Positions 11,072 to 24,800 of a stretch of DNA of 64,000 nt are shown here, one piece after another. The notes below the pieces were generated by a model. The model worked only from the letters and a program-made list of their open reading frames with translations, was not told the origin of the DNA and did not search any database. The position numbers were made by a program, and so were the translations under genes. This DNA comes from Stachybotrys elegans (taxonomy: Eukaryota > Ascomycota > Sordariomycetes > Hypocreales > Stachybotryaceae): contig JAGPNK010000003.1 in the NCBI GenBank assembly GCA_020746835.1, forward strand, positions 1,426,001-1,490,000, given 5' to 3'. Position 1 is the stretch's first letter. Every line of letters begins with the position of its first letter.

Positions 11072-12208
11072 ACTTCGGACGATGGGGATCTCTCCGCGGC
11101 GGTTGTACAATATGGTATGGGGATGAGCTGGGCCCGGATGCCACGGAATCTGATTCTGCGTAGAGGTCAAAAGATATCAGCACCCTGCAGCATGCTTGCC
11201 AGCTGAAGTCACAGCTAAAACGAGGACAAGAGCTCTGCCGCAGACAACAGCCAGGCGATGGTGATTGTTCGGGTGCGATAGACGGGGGTTGCTGGATGGG
11301 CTCGTGATCGTTTCGATTCGGTGTGGGTGGGTTGTCGGTCGGATGGGTCGCGTGCGTCGGCGGTTTATGGGCGAGATACAGCCGCAGACAGACGAATCTC
11401 CGGGGAGCGACTCCGAGAGATGTTCGTCGGCGCAATGTAGAGCACGGGATCACGCCTGTCTTGATGAATGGATTGCCCAACAGTCAAGGGGCGATGCCAA
11501 GCGAAGGTGTTGACGCAGTGCAACCAAGTTTTGAAGCCGTTGTTGTGTAACGCCTCGGGGCGGTAGCCACTAAGGGGATGCCCGGCAGCAATGATGGCCT
11601 GCGCAAAGATCGTTTCTCGAAGCCCAAGTCGCGAGCAAGATGGAGGGGGATAAGGGAGTCCAAGCAGAGGGCCCCGAAAGCAACGATGGTCCGTGAGAGA
11701 GTTGGAAGGGTTCAGGTTCGGATCCCATGACGAGATGAGCTGCAGCAAGTGGAGGCAGCCTAGGTGGTTGAGGGGCTCCACCCACTAAACTCACAAAGGT
11801 GGTTAGGTAGCATTACAGCCAAAAGACGTGTTGGGGTACAAGTGGCTGGCAGTATCTTGTTCAACGAACTCCACTTGCGCCTCCACTGCAGGGCCCTCAG
11901 GCGATTTAGTCAGCTACGGGTTGCTCCAGGCAATGGCGATTTTTTGTAAATAGAGGGGCAAACTCCACATGTTTCCAGAGAACAGGAAGAATTTAATTTT
12001 CATCGTGGTTCGTTTTGCGCATATAGTGGAAAGAAAGTAAGGCCATTATACCATTTGACACTCGAGTATGCTTCACGATGATGCGCCTTTCCTTTCCCCA
12101 TTCTTTAGCCTATTGCCGTAACTAACGCCCATGCTTCCTTTACTAAATTGGCGACTTTGGCTGCGTCATGGCGATGAACTCGAGTTGCATATCAACCCCT
12201 TTCTCGCA
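11072..12208. other. intergenic, 1.1 kb
   Basis: This is the 5' region of the gene at 9623-11071 and the 3' flank of the deoxynucleotidase gene. The only open frames are short and unconvincing. A leader exon for the left gene may lie around 11170-11330. Confidence 0.45.
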
Positions 12209-13142
12209 TTACTGCTTGGTATAGTAGTCGTCCTGATCCTTTCGTGTTTCGGGTGCTACACCTCCTTCGACGCCCTTCTCTCCATGCACATGTTCAACGT
12301 TGCCCCAAAACTCTTCGCGCTCCTTGAGCACCTCGTCGGCCCACGCCCTTACTTCGGGCAGCACGATCTTGCGAGCGACGTAGGCGAATTCGCCGAGATC
12401 GAGCTTGCCTCGGCTGCGGCGCTCGTACTCCATCATCTGCAGCAGTAGTTCCATCTTGTCCACGTCGTGCACGTACTTGCTGTCCAGCGTCTCAGAGTCC
12501 TCGTACTCCTGCCAGATGGCCCGGATATGCTCCCCCGTATCGCCCTTGGCCACGTTTCGCAGCAGGTTCTTGGTGAGGTAGTCCATCGTCGTCGCCTCGC
12601 GCCGGCTCTTTTCGGGTTTGGGGACTCCGTCAACGGGTGTGATGTCGCCAACCAGCAGCTCCGCCATATCATGGATCAAGCACATCTTCATGCACTTGTG
12701 CAGGTCGAGTTTCGGGGCTAGCTCGGGCGGCGCAAACATTGATATGAGCGACATTCGGTACATGTGGTCGGAGATGGACTCGCCCCTGTTGGTGAAATGC
12801 CGTCAGTCATGTGCTCCGGGGATTTCATGCCGTCGGTGCATCGTCGCACGCAAGGACACGGCTCACCTGCCGATGCCGAACCGTCGCCATCCTTCCCGCT
12901 TCGAAGTCTTGAGCCGTTCGAGCATGTGGAAGAATGGGACCGGCGAGCTTGACCCCTCCGCTGGCGGGCCACCTTCGAGATTCTCCAGAACCTTGTCAAC
13001 AGTCCAGGTCTCGGAAACCTTTATCATGGGCGTGTAGCCCAGGTCTGGGCTGGTCAGCGGTGGCAAGGCAGGGGACTAGTGGATGCAACCTACGTGCGAG
13101 CCGTTCATCCTCCTTATCATCTGGTACCTGGTGCGATCCCAT
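12209..13142 (-). CDS. HD-domain 5'-deoxynucleotidase, HDDC2/YfbR-like
   Basis: Metal-dependent phosphohydrolase acting on (deoxy)nucleoside 5'-monophosphates; homologous to human HDDC2 and yeast Ygk1/Ybr242w. Model: exon 1 13142-13128 (five codons), intron 13127-13076, exon 2 13075-12867, intron 12866-12786, exon 3 12785-12209; phases agree and give 266 residues. The splice at 12866 rebuilds FGIGRGESISDHMYRMS, which carries the first metal-ligand His. CLIHDMAELLVGDITP holds the HD pair, and YVHDVDKMELLLQ the distal Asp. Upstream is the typical WTVDKVL...SSPVPFFHMLERLKTTKREGW-like helix. The very short first exon is the weakest part; starting within exon 2 is an alternative. The C-terminal 30 residues are polar and probably flexible. 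Confidence 0.9.
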
Positions 13143-13952
13143 GTTTTCTATTGCTATTGTTGTCGCTATATCTTTTTGCAAACTGTGGAGGTCGCTGGGA
13201 TGATGACGATGGTAAGTTGGTCGGTGTGAAGAAGAACTTAGGCAGACAGAAGTTGGGTGGCAGGTGAAGGAGGCAGACGGAGTACAAAACAAACAACCAT
13301 TCAATGCATCGAGACAAATAATCTGTGCTTCGCCTTGTGCTCCGGCCGGCACCGCAGCGCTAATAACTGATTGTGACCACTTGGGCAGGTAGAGCAGTGC
13401 TGCTGGTTGGGACCTGTGACGATGCCCCGCCATAACCCCCACCAATTCACTCCAAAGTGCCTGTCTTTGCTGCCAATCAGATTAGGGGTAATGAGGCATC
13501 CAAGATAAAGATACAGGGTAGGTCCAGAAGCGCTGCGACGGAATATGCATGCTGGAAGCTACCATGAAAAGAGAAGCCATTTCGGGAAAACTTGTACTTT
13601 TTAAATGTAAAAGGAGGAGTCATTTTCTGGGTGTTCCTTTTTTTCTATTTCGGCCTGTATTGAAGGGGCGCGCGACCTTGTGAAGTGAATGCTAAGGCCA
13701 CCAACTTCTGCTCTCATTTGCCTGTAGTCAACTGCGTGCAGGAAAAACATCTCGACCAAACCGTTTGTCACGTTGCACCGATGTATATTAATGGTGGAAA
13801 TTTGCCGAAACACCCACGCTTGCTATCTGGAGACGCCCTTAAGCACCAAGATAACCCCTTCATATCAAGCCTCGTTGTGCTCCAAACATCGACGAGTATG
13901 CCGAGGATACGACCTATTACAACGCCTCTTTGAGAAGTTACGTATCCTATCC
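13143..13952. other. intergenic, 0.8 kb
   Basis: Promoter side of the deoxynucleotidase gene and 3' flank of the rhodanese-type gene. Only short open frames without codon bias. I see no further gene. Confidence 0.5.
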
Positions 13953-14455
13953 TCAGTAGTCTTCCCAGAGCTCCTTTCGGTAGGCCTCCGTCAGCCGCTC
14001 ATCCTCGCCATACGTCTCCTGCCAGCCCACAAAGCCCCTGTCCAAGACAAAGACCTCCTGGGGCTCGCCATCCTTCTTCTCCATGCCCAGAGCCTTTAGG
14101 ATGCTGTCACGCTCTCGCAGATACTTCAGGGCGGCACTGGGACCGCGCTGCTGGCTGAGCGCGCAGTGGAACACGACCACCTTCTTGTCATGTAGTCTGC
14201 GCACCAAGGTTGGCATTGTGTAGTCCAGTTGGCGGCTGGGCATGTTAGTTGAGCCCTTGATGTGCCCACCAATGTAGTCTGCAGAGAGTCAGCATAAAGT
14301 TCTGCATATTAGTGAGGACGTGGATGTGTATCTGCGGGCTTACCATCGTCTCGTACGTCGATGATGGCAATGCTGCTATCGGTGGCGGCCTGTGCGAGGA
14401 GCTTCTCAGAGAGCGCCTTAGCGGTCATTCGTTGGAGATTTGCCACGTTTGCCAT
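13953..14455 (-). CDS. Cdc25/rhodanese-like phosphatase (Ych1/Ibp1 type)
   Basis: Small single-domain rhodanese-fold phosphatase or arsenate-reductase-like enzyme. Exon 1 is 14455-14344 and exon 2 14278-13953, with one 65 bp intron in phase 1; 145 residues, matching S. cerevisiae Ych1 and S. pombe Ibp1 in size. IIDVRDD (about 31-37) starts the rhodanese core; the splice restores D-DYIGGHIKGSTNMPS. The active loop is HCALSQQRGP, with Cys76 and Arg82 in the CX5R spacing of Cdc25-type phosphatases. The start is the first ATG in frame (MANVANLQRM); the frame is open further upstream but lacks ATG, so an N-terminal extension from another exon is possible. Substrate cannot be read from sequence; phosphotyrosine/phosphothreonine proteins or arsenate are the family options. 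Confidence 0.9.
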
Positions 14456-14891
14456 ATTGTGATACTGCAACAAGTTTCTGAAAATGAGTCTGTATGCCCG
14501 CAAGGAAATTCCGAGAAGGCTCTCAGGGTAGCTAGCCACGCCAGGTAGTAGAAAGGGATGAGAGGAGGCGATCTTGGTGGAGGCCACTGCATCGAGTTAA
14601 GTGGTACGTAAGGCGTCCTACACTAATTTCTGCACTGTGTTTCATGTGCCAAGCAGGCAATGATCACACTCTGCAACGGATTCTTCCGCGAATAACGGTT
14701 TCTGTAGAAAAAACTGATGAGATGTAGGCAAGGGCCTCCGCAGGCATAATACAACAGGTATCTTGACCATAATATACTCCAGGCTATTTCATACTACAAG
14801 GCTAATACAAGAGAGATCGCTTTGTGAACCCAAACCGCATACGACAAAACCAACAACCCTGTTACACCGCATCCAAGGCAAGAGTGATGAA
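14456..14891. other. intergenic, 0.4 kb
   Basis: Joins the start of the rhodanese-type gene to the stop of ADA2, both on the minus strand. It holds the promoter of the former and the 3' UTR of the latter; no gene seen. Confidence 0.5.
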
Positions 14892-16552
14892 TCACGCCTT
14901 ACCAACCCATCCGGAGTTGATGAAGAAATCAAATATCCTGCCGCCTTTTTGCGAGTCCAGCCGACAAATCTCTCTGGCCTGCTTCCTCTTAAGGGTGCCG
15001 TTGGTTTTGAGCGCTTCCTTAAATATTTGCTCTTTGATCATCAAGTATGGCTTGGGCTGAAGGCGCACCACCTCACACAGCTTAGCCTCCTCGGGCGTGA
15101 GAAGGTGTAGGTCTGGTGCGTTGTCCTCGCTGAGCTGTAGCGGAGTGACGCCTGATATGGGTACTGGCATTTGCTTCTGTTTCGCTGGAGCGTGCCCGTT
15201 GACCTCACTGGTACCATTTGTATGTACGTGTCCGTTGGTCAGTGCCTTGTCATTTCCATTCACTTCGCCGTTGGGATGGCCGTTGACTTGTCCATCCATT
15301 GAAGTGCCTTGGGCAGGGAGTTCGGGCGCAAGAAGCAGAGCAGCTCCACTTGGCGGCTCAGGAGCAGGCTGCTGCTTCGATCTTTGTGCGGAAGCAAGAC
15401 GCTCCCGATCCATGGAGCCCATTGGTATAGCCTTTTGGGCACGCTGGACCTTTTCTGTCTCATACTTCAGGCCGCTGCGCAGGTCGCCGATCTTAACGCT
15501 ACGCCATTCCTGGAGCTGAGCGATGGCCTGGCGAAGGTTAAGCTCATCCAACAAGCCTTGGTTGAAGTCCTCAAAGTCCTTGTGGTTCATCATGCGGGCG
15601 TAGGGCTTGGCCTTTTGCAGCAGATCCTTTTCTTCCTTTGTTCGCTTCTTCTCGGTCTTGGTGTTTTCGCGATAGTCTAAGAGGTTATGCTCGAAGATGA
15701 CCTTCTTGCGCTCGACACGTTGTGTTAGTCGACAGTTGTACACCTCCATGACGGTGATTTTCAGTTCCATCTCCGGTTCCATCTCGCCGGTTCTGGGGTT
15801 GAGTCCATCTCCAGGGTCGAACTGCATGTGTTGCACCGCCTCTTCTGCCTCGTTTGCATATTCTGTCTCGAATTCCAATCGTCCAGGCATGTATCCCTGA
15901 ATCTCGTGACAGCTGGGAACACTAGCTGTAGGCTTCGTCTTAGGTTGCAGGGCTGGCGCATTCTTTGCCTCCTCCCGACGCTCCTCTATCCTGCGCTTCT
16001 TGCGAGCCTGAAACTCTTCGCGGGGTATCTCGGTAGCAAGGTCGGAATCGTTGGGGCTGCATCGTTCGGGTAATGGGAATTTGGAAGACTCGAGATATGT
16101 CTTGTAGTAGTGATCGCGAACTTCGTCCTTGCCGCGGAAACCGCCGATGTGGTCGGCAATGTCGGCCCATGATCCTAACCCGTATATCTCAGCACCTTCG
16201 AGTAGGAGGAGTTCCTCGTCGGCGCCCCAGTCGCTATCGAAGATGGGGAAGGAGTTCTGTTCGATCACACGAAAGGGATGTGTAGCGGGGTTATGCGAAT
16301 TGCGCGACTCGCCCTTGGAGAAGCAGGATACGCAGAGGTCAAAGTCGGTACATGCCGGATCCGCACATCTAATGCGAACCTGTGATGGGCAAACACCCGG
16401 TCAGTCTCGAGTCGCGGGCTAACAACGGAAGGCGGGTATGGGTTGAACCAATGACATACCGTTGATGTTATATCTGAAGAGCACACATCGCAGACATATT
16501 TGACGCCGCCCTCGCCTCCACGGGTGGCAGTCTTTTTACGGATGACGCCCAT
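14892..16552 (-). CDS. ada2: SAGA/ADA transcriptional adaptor Ada2
   Basis: Adaptor that activates the Gcn5 acetyltransferase within SAGA and ADA; nuclear. Exon 1 is 16552-16460, the intron 16459-16380 (80 bp, phase 0), exon 2 16379-14892; 526 residues. Domains in order: ZZ zinc finger ([11 protein letters not shown]..., then after the splice [20 protein letters not shown]), SANT/Myb ([31 protein letters not shown] in the genome frame, about 90-120), the ADA-specific middle with [13 protein letters not shown] and HMQFDPGD, then a low-complexity linker with repeated NGH/NGE units, and a C-terminal SWIRM domain ([12 protein letters not shown] ... [23 protein letters not shown]). All expected parts are present. 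The gene is divergent from GAL7 across a 955 bp promoter region. Confidence 0.97.
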
Positions 16553-18829
<2,277 letters not shown>

Positions 18830-18965
18830 AGCAAGACAGTGTACAGGAATAGAGAACGGCATTGCCTAGGCTACTCCCATCGCCCCCTCTGGACAATGGT
18901 CAAAACTAAGGATTCCCTAACGCTACTACTTGCCTGCCACCTACGACAAAATCGCGTCAACAGCC

Positions 18966-19554
18966 TTAGTTGATCTGTACGTAGCTGTCTCGGACGGAGG
19001 GCATCCAGATCAATGCGCACGAAGCCAGTACGAAAGGGAACATTTGAGGTACCCCAAATGTCATGCTCTTGAAGATGAACAGCTCGCTGGCGTAGTGTCC
19101 CAGGGCGACAATGTACGTCCAGATGGCCAGATCGTACACGGGGCCAATATGAAGATTGTAGGCAGCGTAGCATCGAACGACACAAGTGATGAGAGTCCAG
19201 GTGCCAAAGAGACGTCCGGCGAGGGGAGTCAATTGGTCGGTCGCCTTGGGGTCGTTATGGGCTGGGATGATCTTGTCGGTGGCATCTTCGGGGTTGAAGG
19301 TGGCGGATGCAGGAGGAAGCTTTGGGTTTCGGATGAAGCGGCCGTTGTAGACGCGACGGCTGAAGTGGAGGGTCGAATACGCCTGAATAGAGTTCCCAAT
19401 GGACGTAATGGAGATCTATGGTCATGTCTCAGCTCAAGCACCCAAGGAACGCGGCGACACTTTGCAGGGGGGATTAGGGATTAAAGCTCACGATCAGCAT
19501 GTAGTAAGGCAAGATGCCCTGGGACTTGGGGAGATAGGGGGCGAGGGCTTCCAT
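18966..19554 (-). CDS. erg28: ergosterol biosynthesis scaffold Erg28
   Basis: ER membrane scaffold that holds the sterol C-4 demethylation enzymes (Erg25-27) and other ergosterol enzymes together; not itself an enzyme. Exon 1 is 19554-19492 (21 codons, MEALAPYLPKSQGILPYYML), intron 19491-19416 (76 bp, phase 0), exon 2 19415-18966; 170 residues. The core reads ISITSIGNSIQAYSTLHFSR, then after a polar loop LAGRLFGTWTLITCVVRCYAAYN, IGPVYDLAIWTYIVALGHYASELFIF and a last hydrophobic segment, FPFVLASCALIWM. The RxFGxWTLxTC block and the GHxxxExxxF block are the family marks. Four membrane segments are visible. It is divergent from the ketoacyl-CoA reductase gene with 397 bp between starts. Confidence 0.93.
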
Positions 19555-19951
19555 TTCGAATTCGAGTAGACGATGGCCAAACTGGTTACAGAATTGAGTT
19601 CTCTGGTAGGAGGTGATGTCGGGTTGGCCAAACGAACGTTGCCCGAGCCCCTAAAGGACCCCAACAATTTAGCCAACGTCCATGCCTGAACAAGTTCAAT
19701 ACCACCTAACGCCACTCCTAATCGGCAGAGCTCCAGCGCCACACAATGAGGGGGATTGGATGCTGCTGCTTGCAGGAGCTCAGGGTTGTCGGGCTCTGGC
19801 CCCATAATTCTAGTGCGTTAGGAGAGGTACGTACTGCTGCATATGTCTAACAGGGTCCTTGTCCCGTTCTCGTTGGACTTCCCAACACCCACGCCTTCTG
19901 CTCGAGGGATTCTTTTTGCTACACCATCCTCACCGACATCTTACGCGCAAG
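19555..19951. promoter_or_regulatory. shared divergent promoter of ERG28 and KAR
   Basis: 397 bp separate the two outward-facing start codons of two ER lipid-synthesis genes, so one short region must serve both. A CT-rich leader precedes the reductase ATG. I could not identify a specific factor site by eye. Confidence 0.55.
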
Positions 19952-21022
19952 ATGGACTCCGTACAGAAATTCCTCGAGGCCGTCCCACAGCCCGTCTTCT
20001 TGGGCCTTGCGAGCGTGGGCGCTCTGTTCTTGGGATCCAAGCTGTTCAGCTACCTCCAGCTCCTCCTCAACGCCTTTGTGCTCAGCGGCACCAATGTAAG
20101 TCTCGACCTCCGCCCGTCAGATGCCGATTCCTGGGGTCAATTGCGCTAATATTTGCTGCAGCTCCGCAAGTATGGCAGGCCCGGTTCCTGGGTCGTCATA
20201 ACCGGTGCTTCGGACGGCATGGGCAAGGAGTTTGCCCTCCAGCTCGCCGCCAAGCGATTCAACCTCGTCCTCGTGTCCCGAACCAAGGCCAAGCTCGAGT
20301 CGCTGGCCAAGGAGATCGAAGAGAAGAACACCGGAAAGGGCGTTGAGATCAAGACTCTTGCCATGGACTTCAACCAGAATAACGATGCCGACTACGAGAA
20401 GCTCGAGGAGCTGGTCCGAGGCCTAGACATCGCGATTCTGCTCAACAACGTCGGCGTGAGCCACAGCATCCCCGTCCCCTTTACCGAGTGCGATACCGAA
20501 GAGCTTGAGAGCATCATCACGGTCAACTGCATTGGTACCATCAAGACGACCCGTATCATTGCTCCCATAATGAAGGAGCAGAAGCGCGGCTTGATCCTGA
20601 CCATGGGCTCTACTGCCGGATGGGCTCCTACCCCTCTGCTCGCTACGTACGGCGGAAGCAAGGCATTCCTCCAGCACTGGAACACGGCCATGGCTGCTGA
20701 GTTGGCTGATTACAATGTTGACTCCTACCTTATCCTCAGCCACCTCGTCACTACTGCCATGAGTAAGATCCGCCGCCCTAGCCTCAACATTCCCACCGCC
20801 AAGAGCTTTGTCCGCGCCGCCCTGAGCAAGGTTGGTCTGGGAGGGTTCATCAACGCGCCCAAGACGTACGCGCCGTGGTGGCCTCATGCTTTCATGATCT
20901 GGGCTGTCGAGAAGATTCCTGGCGTCAACAACTCGACGGTCATCTCTATTAACAAGAGCATGCATGTGGACATCCGCAAGCGAGCCCTTCGCAAGAGGGA
21001 GAGGGAGGCCAAGAAGGCCTAA
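19952..21022 (+). CDS. ifa38: very-long-chain 3-oxoacyl-CoA reductase (KAR, Ifa38)
   Basis: Short-chain dehydrogenase that reduces 3-ketoacyl-CoA in the ER fatty-acid elongation cycle, feeding sphingolipids. Exon 1 19952-20095, intron 20096-20161 (66 bp, phase 0), exon 2 20162-21022; 334 residues. A membrane segment near residues 15-40 ([17 protein letters not shown]) anchors it. The NADPH motif is TGASDGMG (63-70), NNVG follows, and the catalytic set is Ser198 in MGSTAG and Tyr211/Lys215 in YGGSK. The C-terminus, KREREAKKA, resembles a lysine-rich ER retention tail. Length and motif order match yeast Ifa38. An HSD17B12-like steroid role cannot be separated by sequence. Confidence 0.96.
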
Positions 21023-21812
21023 CTTTTCAACTCACAGCCTGCATTCACAATGCTGGGAGTGTTCTGGAGGATTCTGTCGGTCCGTGTTGGTCATGTAGAG
21101 GGTTGGGTTGGAATGGGAAAATGGAGTCATTGAGGCTAATGGATGGGAGAGAAAGGGCAATAATATCATTGGCTGCAGGTGGAATTGGAAACGTACAAAC
21201 TTGTAATTGCTTTCTAACATGGGAAATTCGTCCCTGGAATGACTCGTGAAGCACCTTCGTTCTCCCTTGCAGATTTTAGGAAAAAGAACAAAGAAAATGC
21301 AAGGTCCGCATTGACCCTTTTCAAACAAGTCTGGCTGGTTCCATCTCGCGTGACGGCATCTCGTCGTGTAGGAAGCAAGGCGATGCTGTGTTCCTCCCCC
21401 GATCGGGACTAGCGCCAGGCTATCAAATCGCGAAAAATGCCCAAGTTCACCCAGCCTCCTAAAGCTCCAGGGCATCACGTCTGAAATATTTCTTTTCTGG
21501 TTCTGCTGTTTTGCTTGTCGCATCGCATCCCACGAACGATACCCTCACCCCCCAACCCTGGCCCGTGGCCACTCACTCGCGATCTCGCTGATCCAGGAGA
21601 AGCTATCAAGCCGCGACGCGAAAGCTCCCTGCCCAGCTCCCCTCGAGCTCACAGCCACCGCTGCCGCCATCCTTCTGCGGCCTGTATCATCACCGCCCGG
21701 GCTTGTCCACCTCGCGCCCGCCCATGATTTCACTATAGCGCAGCTTCCATCCAGCATTGGCGATAGCTTCCACGCTCCCAGGGTCTAGGCGAGGGTCTAC
21801 GCGTTGCCCAAG
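21023..21812. other. intergenic, 0.8 kb
   Basis: Contains the 3' UTR of the reductase and the promoter of NUP170. Pro/Arg-rich short frames near 21515-21757 reflect GC-rich leader sequence. No gene seen. Confidence 0.5.
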
Positions 21813-24800
21813 ATGGCATACCCGCAGTCCACGCCCATGCGGCCGGTGCCAGGCGCGTTTGTGAACACGCCCGCAGTCAACTCCAGATTCATCTCTGCCT
21901 CCGATCCCGTGCGAAGGCAGCTCTTCCCTACGACCGAGACAAGCCAGTCGAGTTCCGTTGCAAACAACCAAGCTTCTACCACCGCAACCTCTGCCGTCCA
22001 GTCAACGGCTGCGCTTGCTCCCGCAAACTCCACGCCCTCGACTGGAGGTCTCGCCTTGCAGAACACTCCATTGCCCGTGGCCCCCGCTGAGAATATTCCA
22101 CCCATCGTCAAGGCTGCCAAGGCCATCAACACTTTCTTGCAGCTGGATGAAGGATTCCCTAGTTTGGATACCTACTGTGGCCGTGAGTAACCGCCCCAGG
22201 TCATCCCTTTCCCTCTACTGACTGTACTGACCGACTTTAGGTGGCCCGTCATCCGACTATGAGGTCCACGGCACCGAGACTGCGTGGGCTCCCTTTCACA
22301 AGACGCAGATGTACCCGATTCCGAATCAAGTCTTTGACCATTACAACGCGGGAGAGCTTCAGACGCTCATGGGCCTCTTTGCCGAGATCAACCACGCCTG
22401 GGTCGTCATCGACAACTCTTTGTTCCTCTGGGACTACACACGACCCGAGTCCGAGCTCATTGGCTTTGAAGACCAACCCCATACGATCCATGCTGTTGCT
22501 CTGATCCCTCCAAAGCCAGGCATCTTTGTCAACACAATCACACACATATTGGCTGTAGCCACGTCCGTCGAGATGATTTTGCTTGGTGTATCGACGACGG
22601 ATACCCCGGCTGGAACCAAGTCCGTATCTCTCTACCAGACCAAGATGTCTCTTCCTCTTCGAGGAACCGATGTCCGCGTGATCACTGGGTCTGCCGACGG
22701 TCGCATCTTCTTCGGAGGTGCTAACGATGTTGACATTCACGAGCTGTATTATCAATCCGAGGAGAAGTGGTTTTCCAATCGATGCGGCAAGATCAACCAT
22801 GAGAATCCTGGCTGGACTGCAGTCGTCTCTATGCAAGGCGGTTTCTGGGGTCACAAGCTCCCGGAGCATCTGGTTGAGATTGTCGTGGACGATTCCAGGA
22901 AGCTAGTGTACACCCTTTCCAGCAAGTCAACTATCCGGACTTACTATATGGAAGGCGCCGACCGGCTCAGCAAGGTCATCGAGAAGGAGAAAGAGAACTG
23001 TCTTCGGGACATTGCTCACATGATGAGCCAGTCTAAGCTCCTGGACGATCGCATGAGCATAATTTCCATCAGTCCAATCGCCAAGAACGAAGCTTCGAAG
23101 CTTCACCTCATGGCCTTGACCAACACTGGCTGCCGCCTCTTCTTCAGTGCAACCAACTCGGCCTCCTATCTATACAACTCGAAGTCGAGCGTCGCCCCCC
23201 AAAGCATGCAAGTCCAGCTTGTCAAGTTCCCCCCTAGTCAGCTGGCTCGCCGTGATGGCGACTCTTTTATCGACCTCGACTCGACCACGCTTCAGCCCAG
23301 CAGACAGGGTTCTCGCTTCTCTCCAGGCTACTTCTTGGATTTCGTAGCCAAGGACGCTAACAACGACACCCTCTTCGTCGCTGGACCAGAGACTGGCCGC
23401 ATTAAGCACACGTCACAGTCGTCGCTGACGGCTCCCCACAAGTACTTTGAGAACGCGACCTGGATCGACCTTGGCAGCCGCGCCGAAGCTGTAGGACTCA
23501 TCACGAAGCCATTCGCGGCCGCGCCTCAGCCCACTGGCTTCGGTAACGAGCTGGCGGTCCAGTTTGACGAGCCTGCGAGCGAGTTTGCTGTTCTCACCAA
23601 CACAGGTGTTCACGTCATCCGCCGCCGCAGGCTGGTGGATGTGTTTGCGTCCGCGATCAGGTCGGCTGCCGGTGACGAAGGCTATGACCTCTTGTGCCGA
23701 CGCTTGATCCAGATGTATGGACGCGCAGAGACTGTCTGCACGGCACTAGCTGTTGCCTGCGGTCACGGCGGTGATGCCAGCCCCGGCACGATGCGAGCCA
23801 TTGATCAAGCCACAGAAGACCGCGCCCGAGCTGTCTTTGTTGACTTTGGTGGCCAGCCCACCATTTCCGAGACGGATGGCCGCGCCCTCATGACGGATGC
23901 AGTGAAGCTGTCGTCCCGACATGATGCCCTTGCTATGTATCTTGCACGACTTGTCCGTAAGCTCTGGAAGGTCACCGTTATCCAGGTTGGCCCATCACCC
24001 GTTGGTGGTGTCGCGGTAAATTCTACGGTCCCTCTGACGAAGCTGAATACTGTCCAAGAGAACCTGGAGCGATTGAGACGCTTTTTGGAAGCCAACCGGG
24101 GGCTCATCCAGGGCCTTGCAGGACCATCCGACTTGCAGCGTGTTTCGAGCCGACAGGAGGAAGTGGCTCTACAGGCTGAACACCAGGCTCTTCATGCTTT
24201 GCAGAAGCTGATGGAGAATATCTCGGAAGGCATCTCTTTCGTACTGATGTTGTTCGATGAGCGCGTTTCCGACATCTACGTCAAGCTGGATGAGATTACT
24301 CGCCAGCAGCTTCGAGAGCTCACCTACGAAAAGCTCTTCTCCCAGGCGGATGGCAGGGATCTGGCCAAGGTCTTGGTCAAGGCTATTGTCAACCGAAACA
24401 TCGAGAGCGGAACGAATGTGGAGACAGTCGCGGATGCTCTGCGAAGACGTTGCGGTAGCTTCTGCAGCCCAGATGACGTCGTCATCTTCAAGGCACAGGA
24501 GCAGCTCAAGCGTGCCTCCGAGCAGCCTCTCAACACAAACCAGTCAAGAAGCCTGCTGCACGAGAGTCTTCGGCTCTTCGAAAAGGTGGCAGGTAGTCTC
24601 ACATTTGCCAACCTGCAGAGTGCTGTGGCCCAGTACGTCGATTTGAGGTACTACGCTGGAGCTATCCAGCTGTGTCTTGTAGTCGCTCGAGAGAAGGATC
24701 GAGGCAACGCAGCACTGTCATGGATTAACTACGGAAAGCCCGCATCCGACCCCAGGGCCAAGACCTTCAACGATCGCAAGCGGTGCTACGATCTAATTCA

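Noticed and set aside
22249..22869. 206-codon frame antisense to NUP170
   Set aside because: Lies wholly within a well-supported nucleoporin exon and has no domain.
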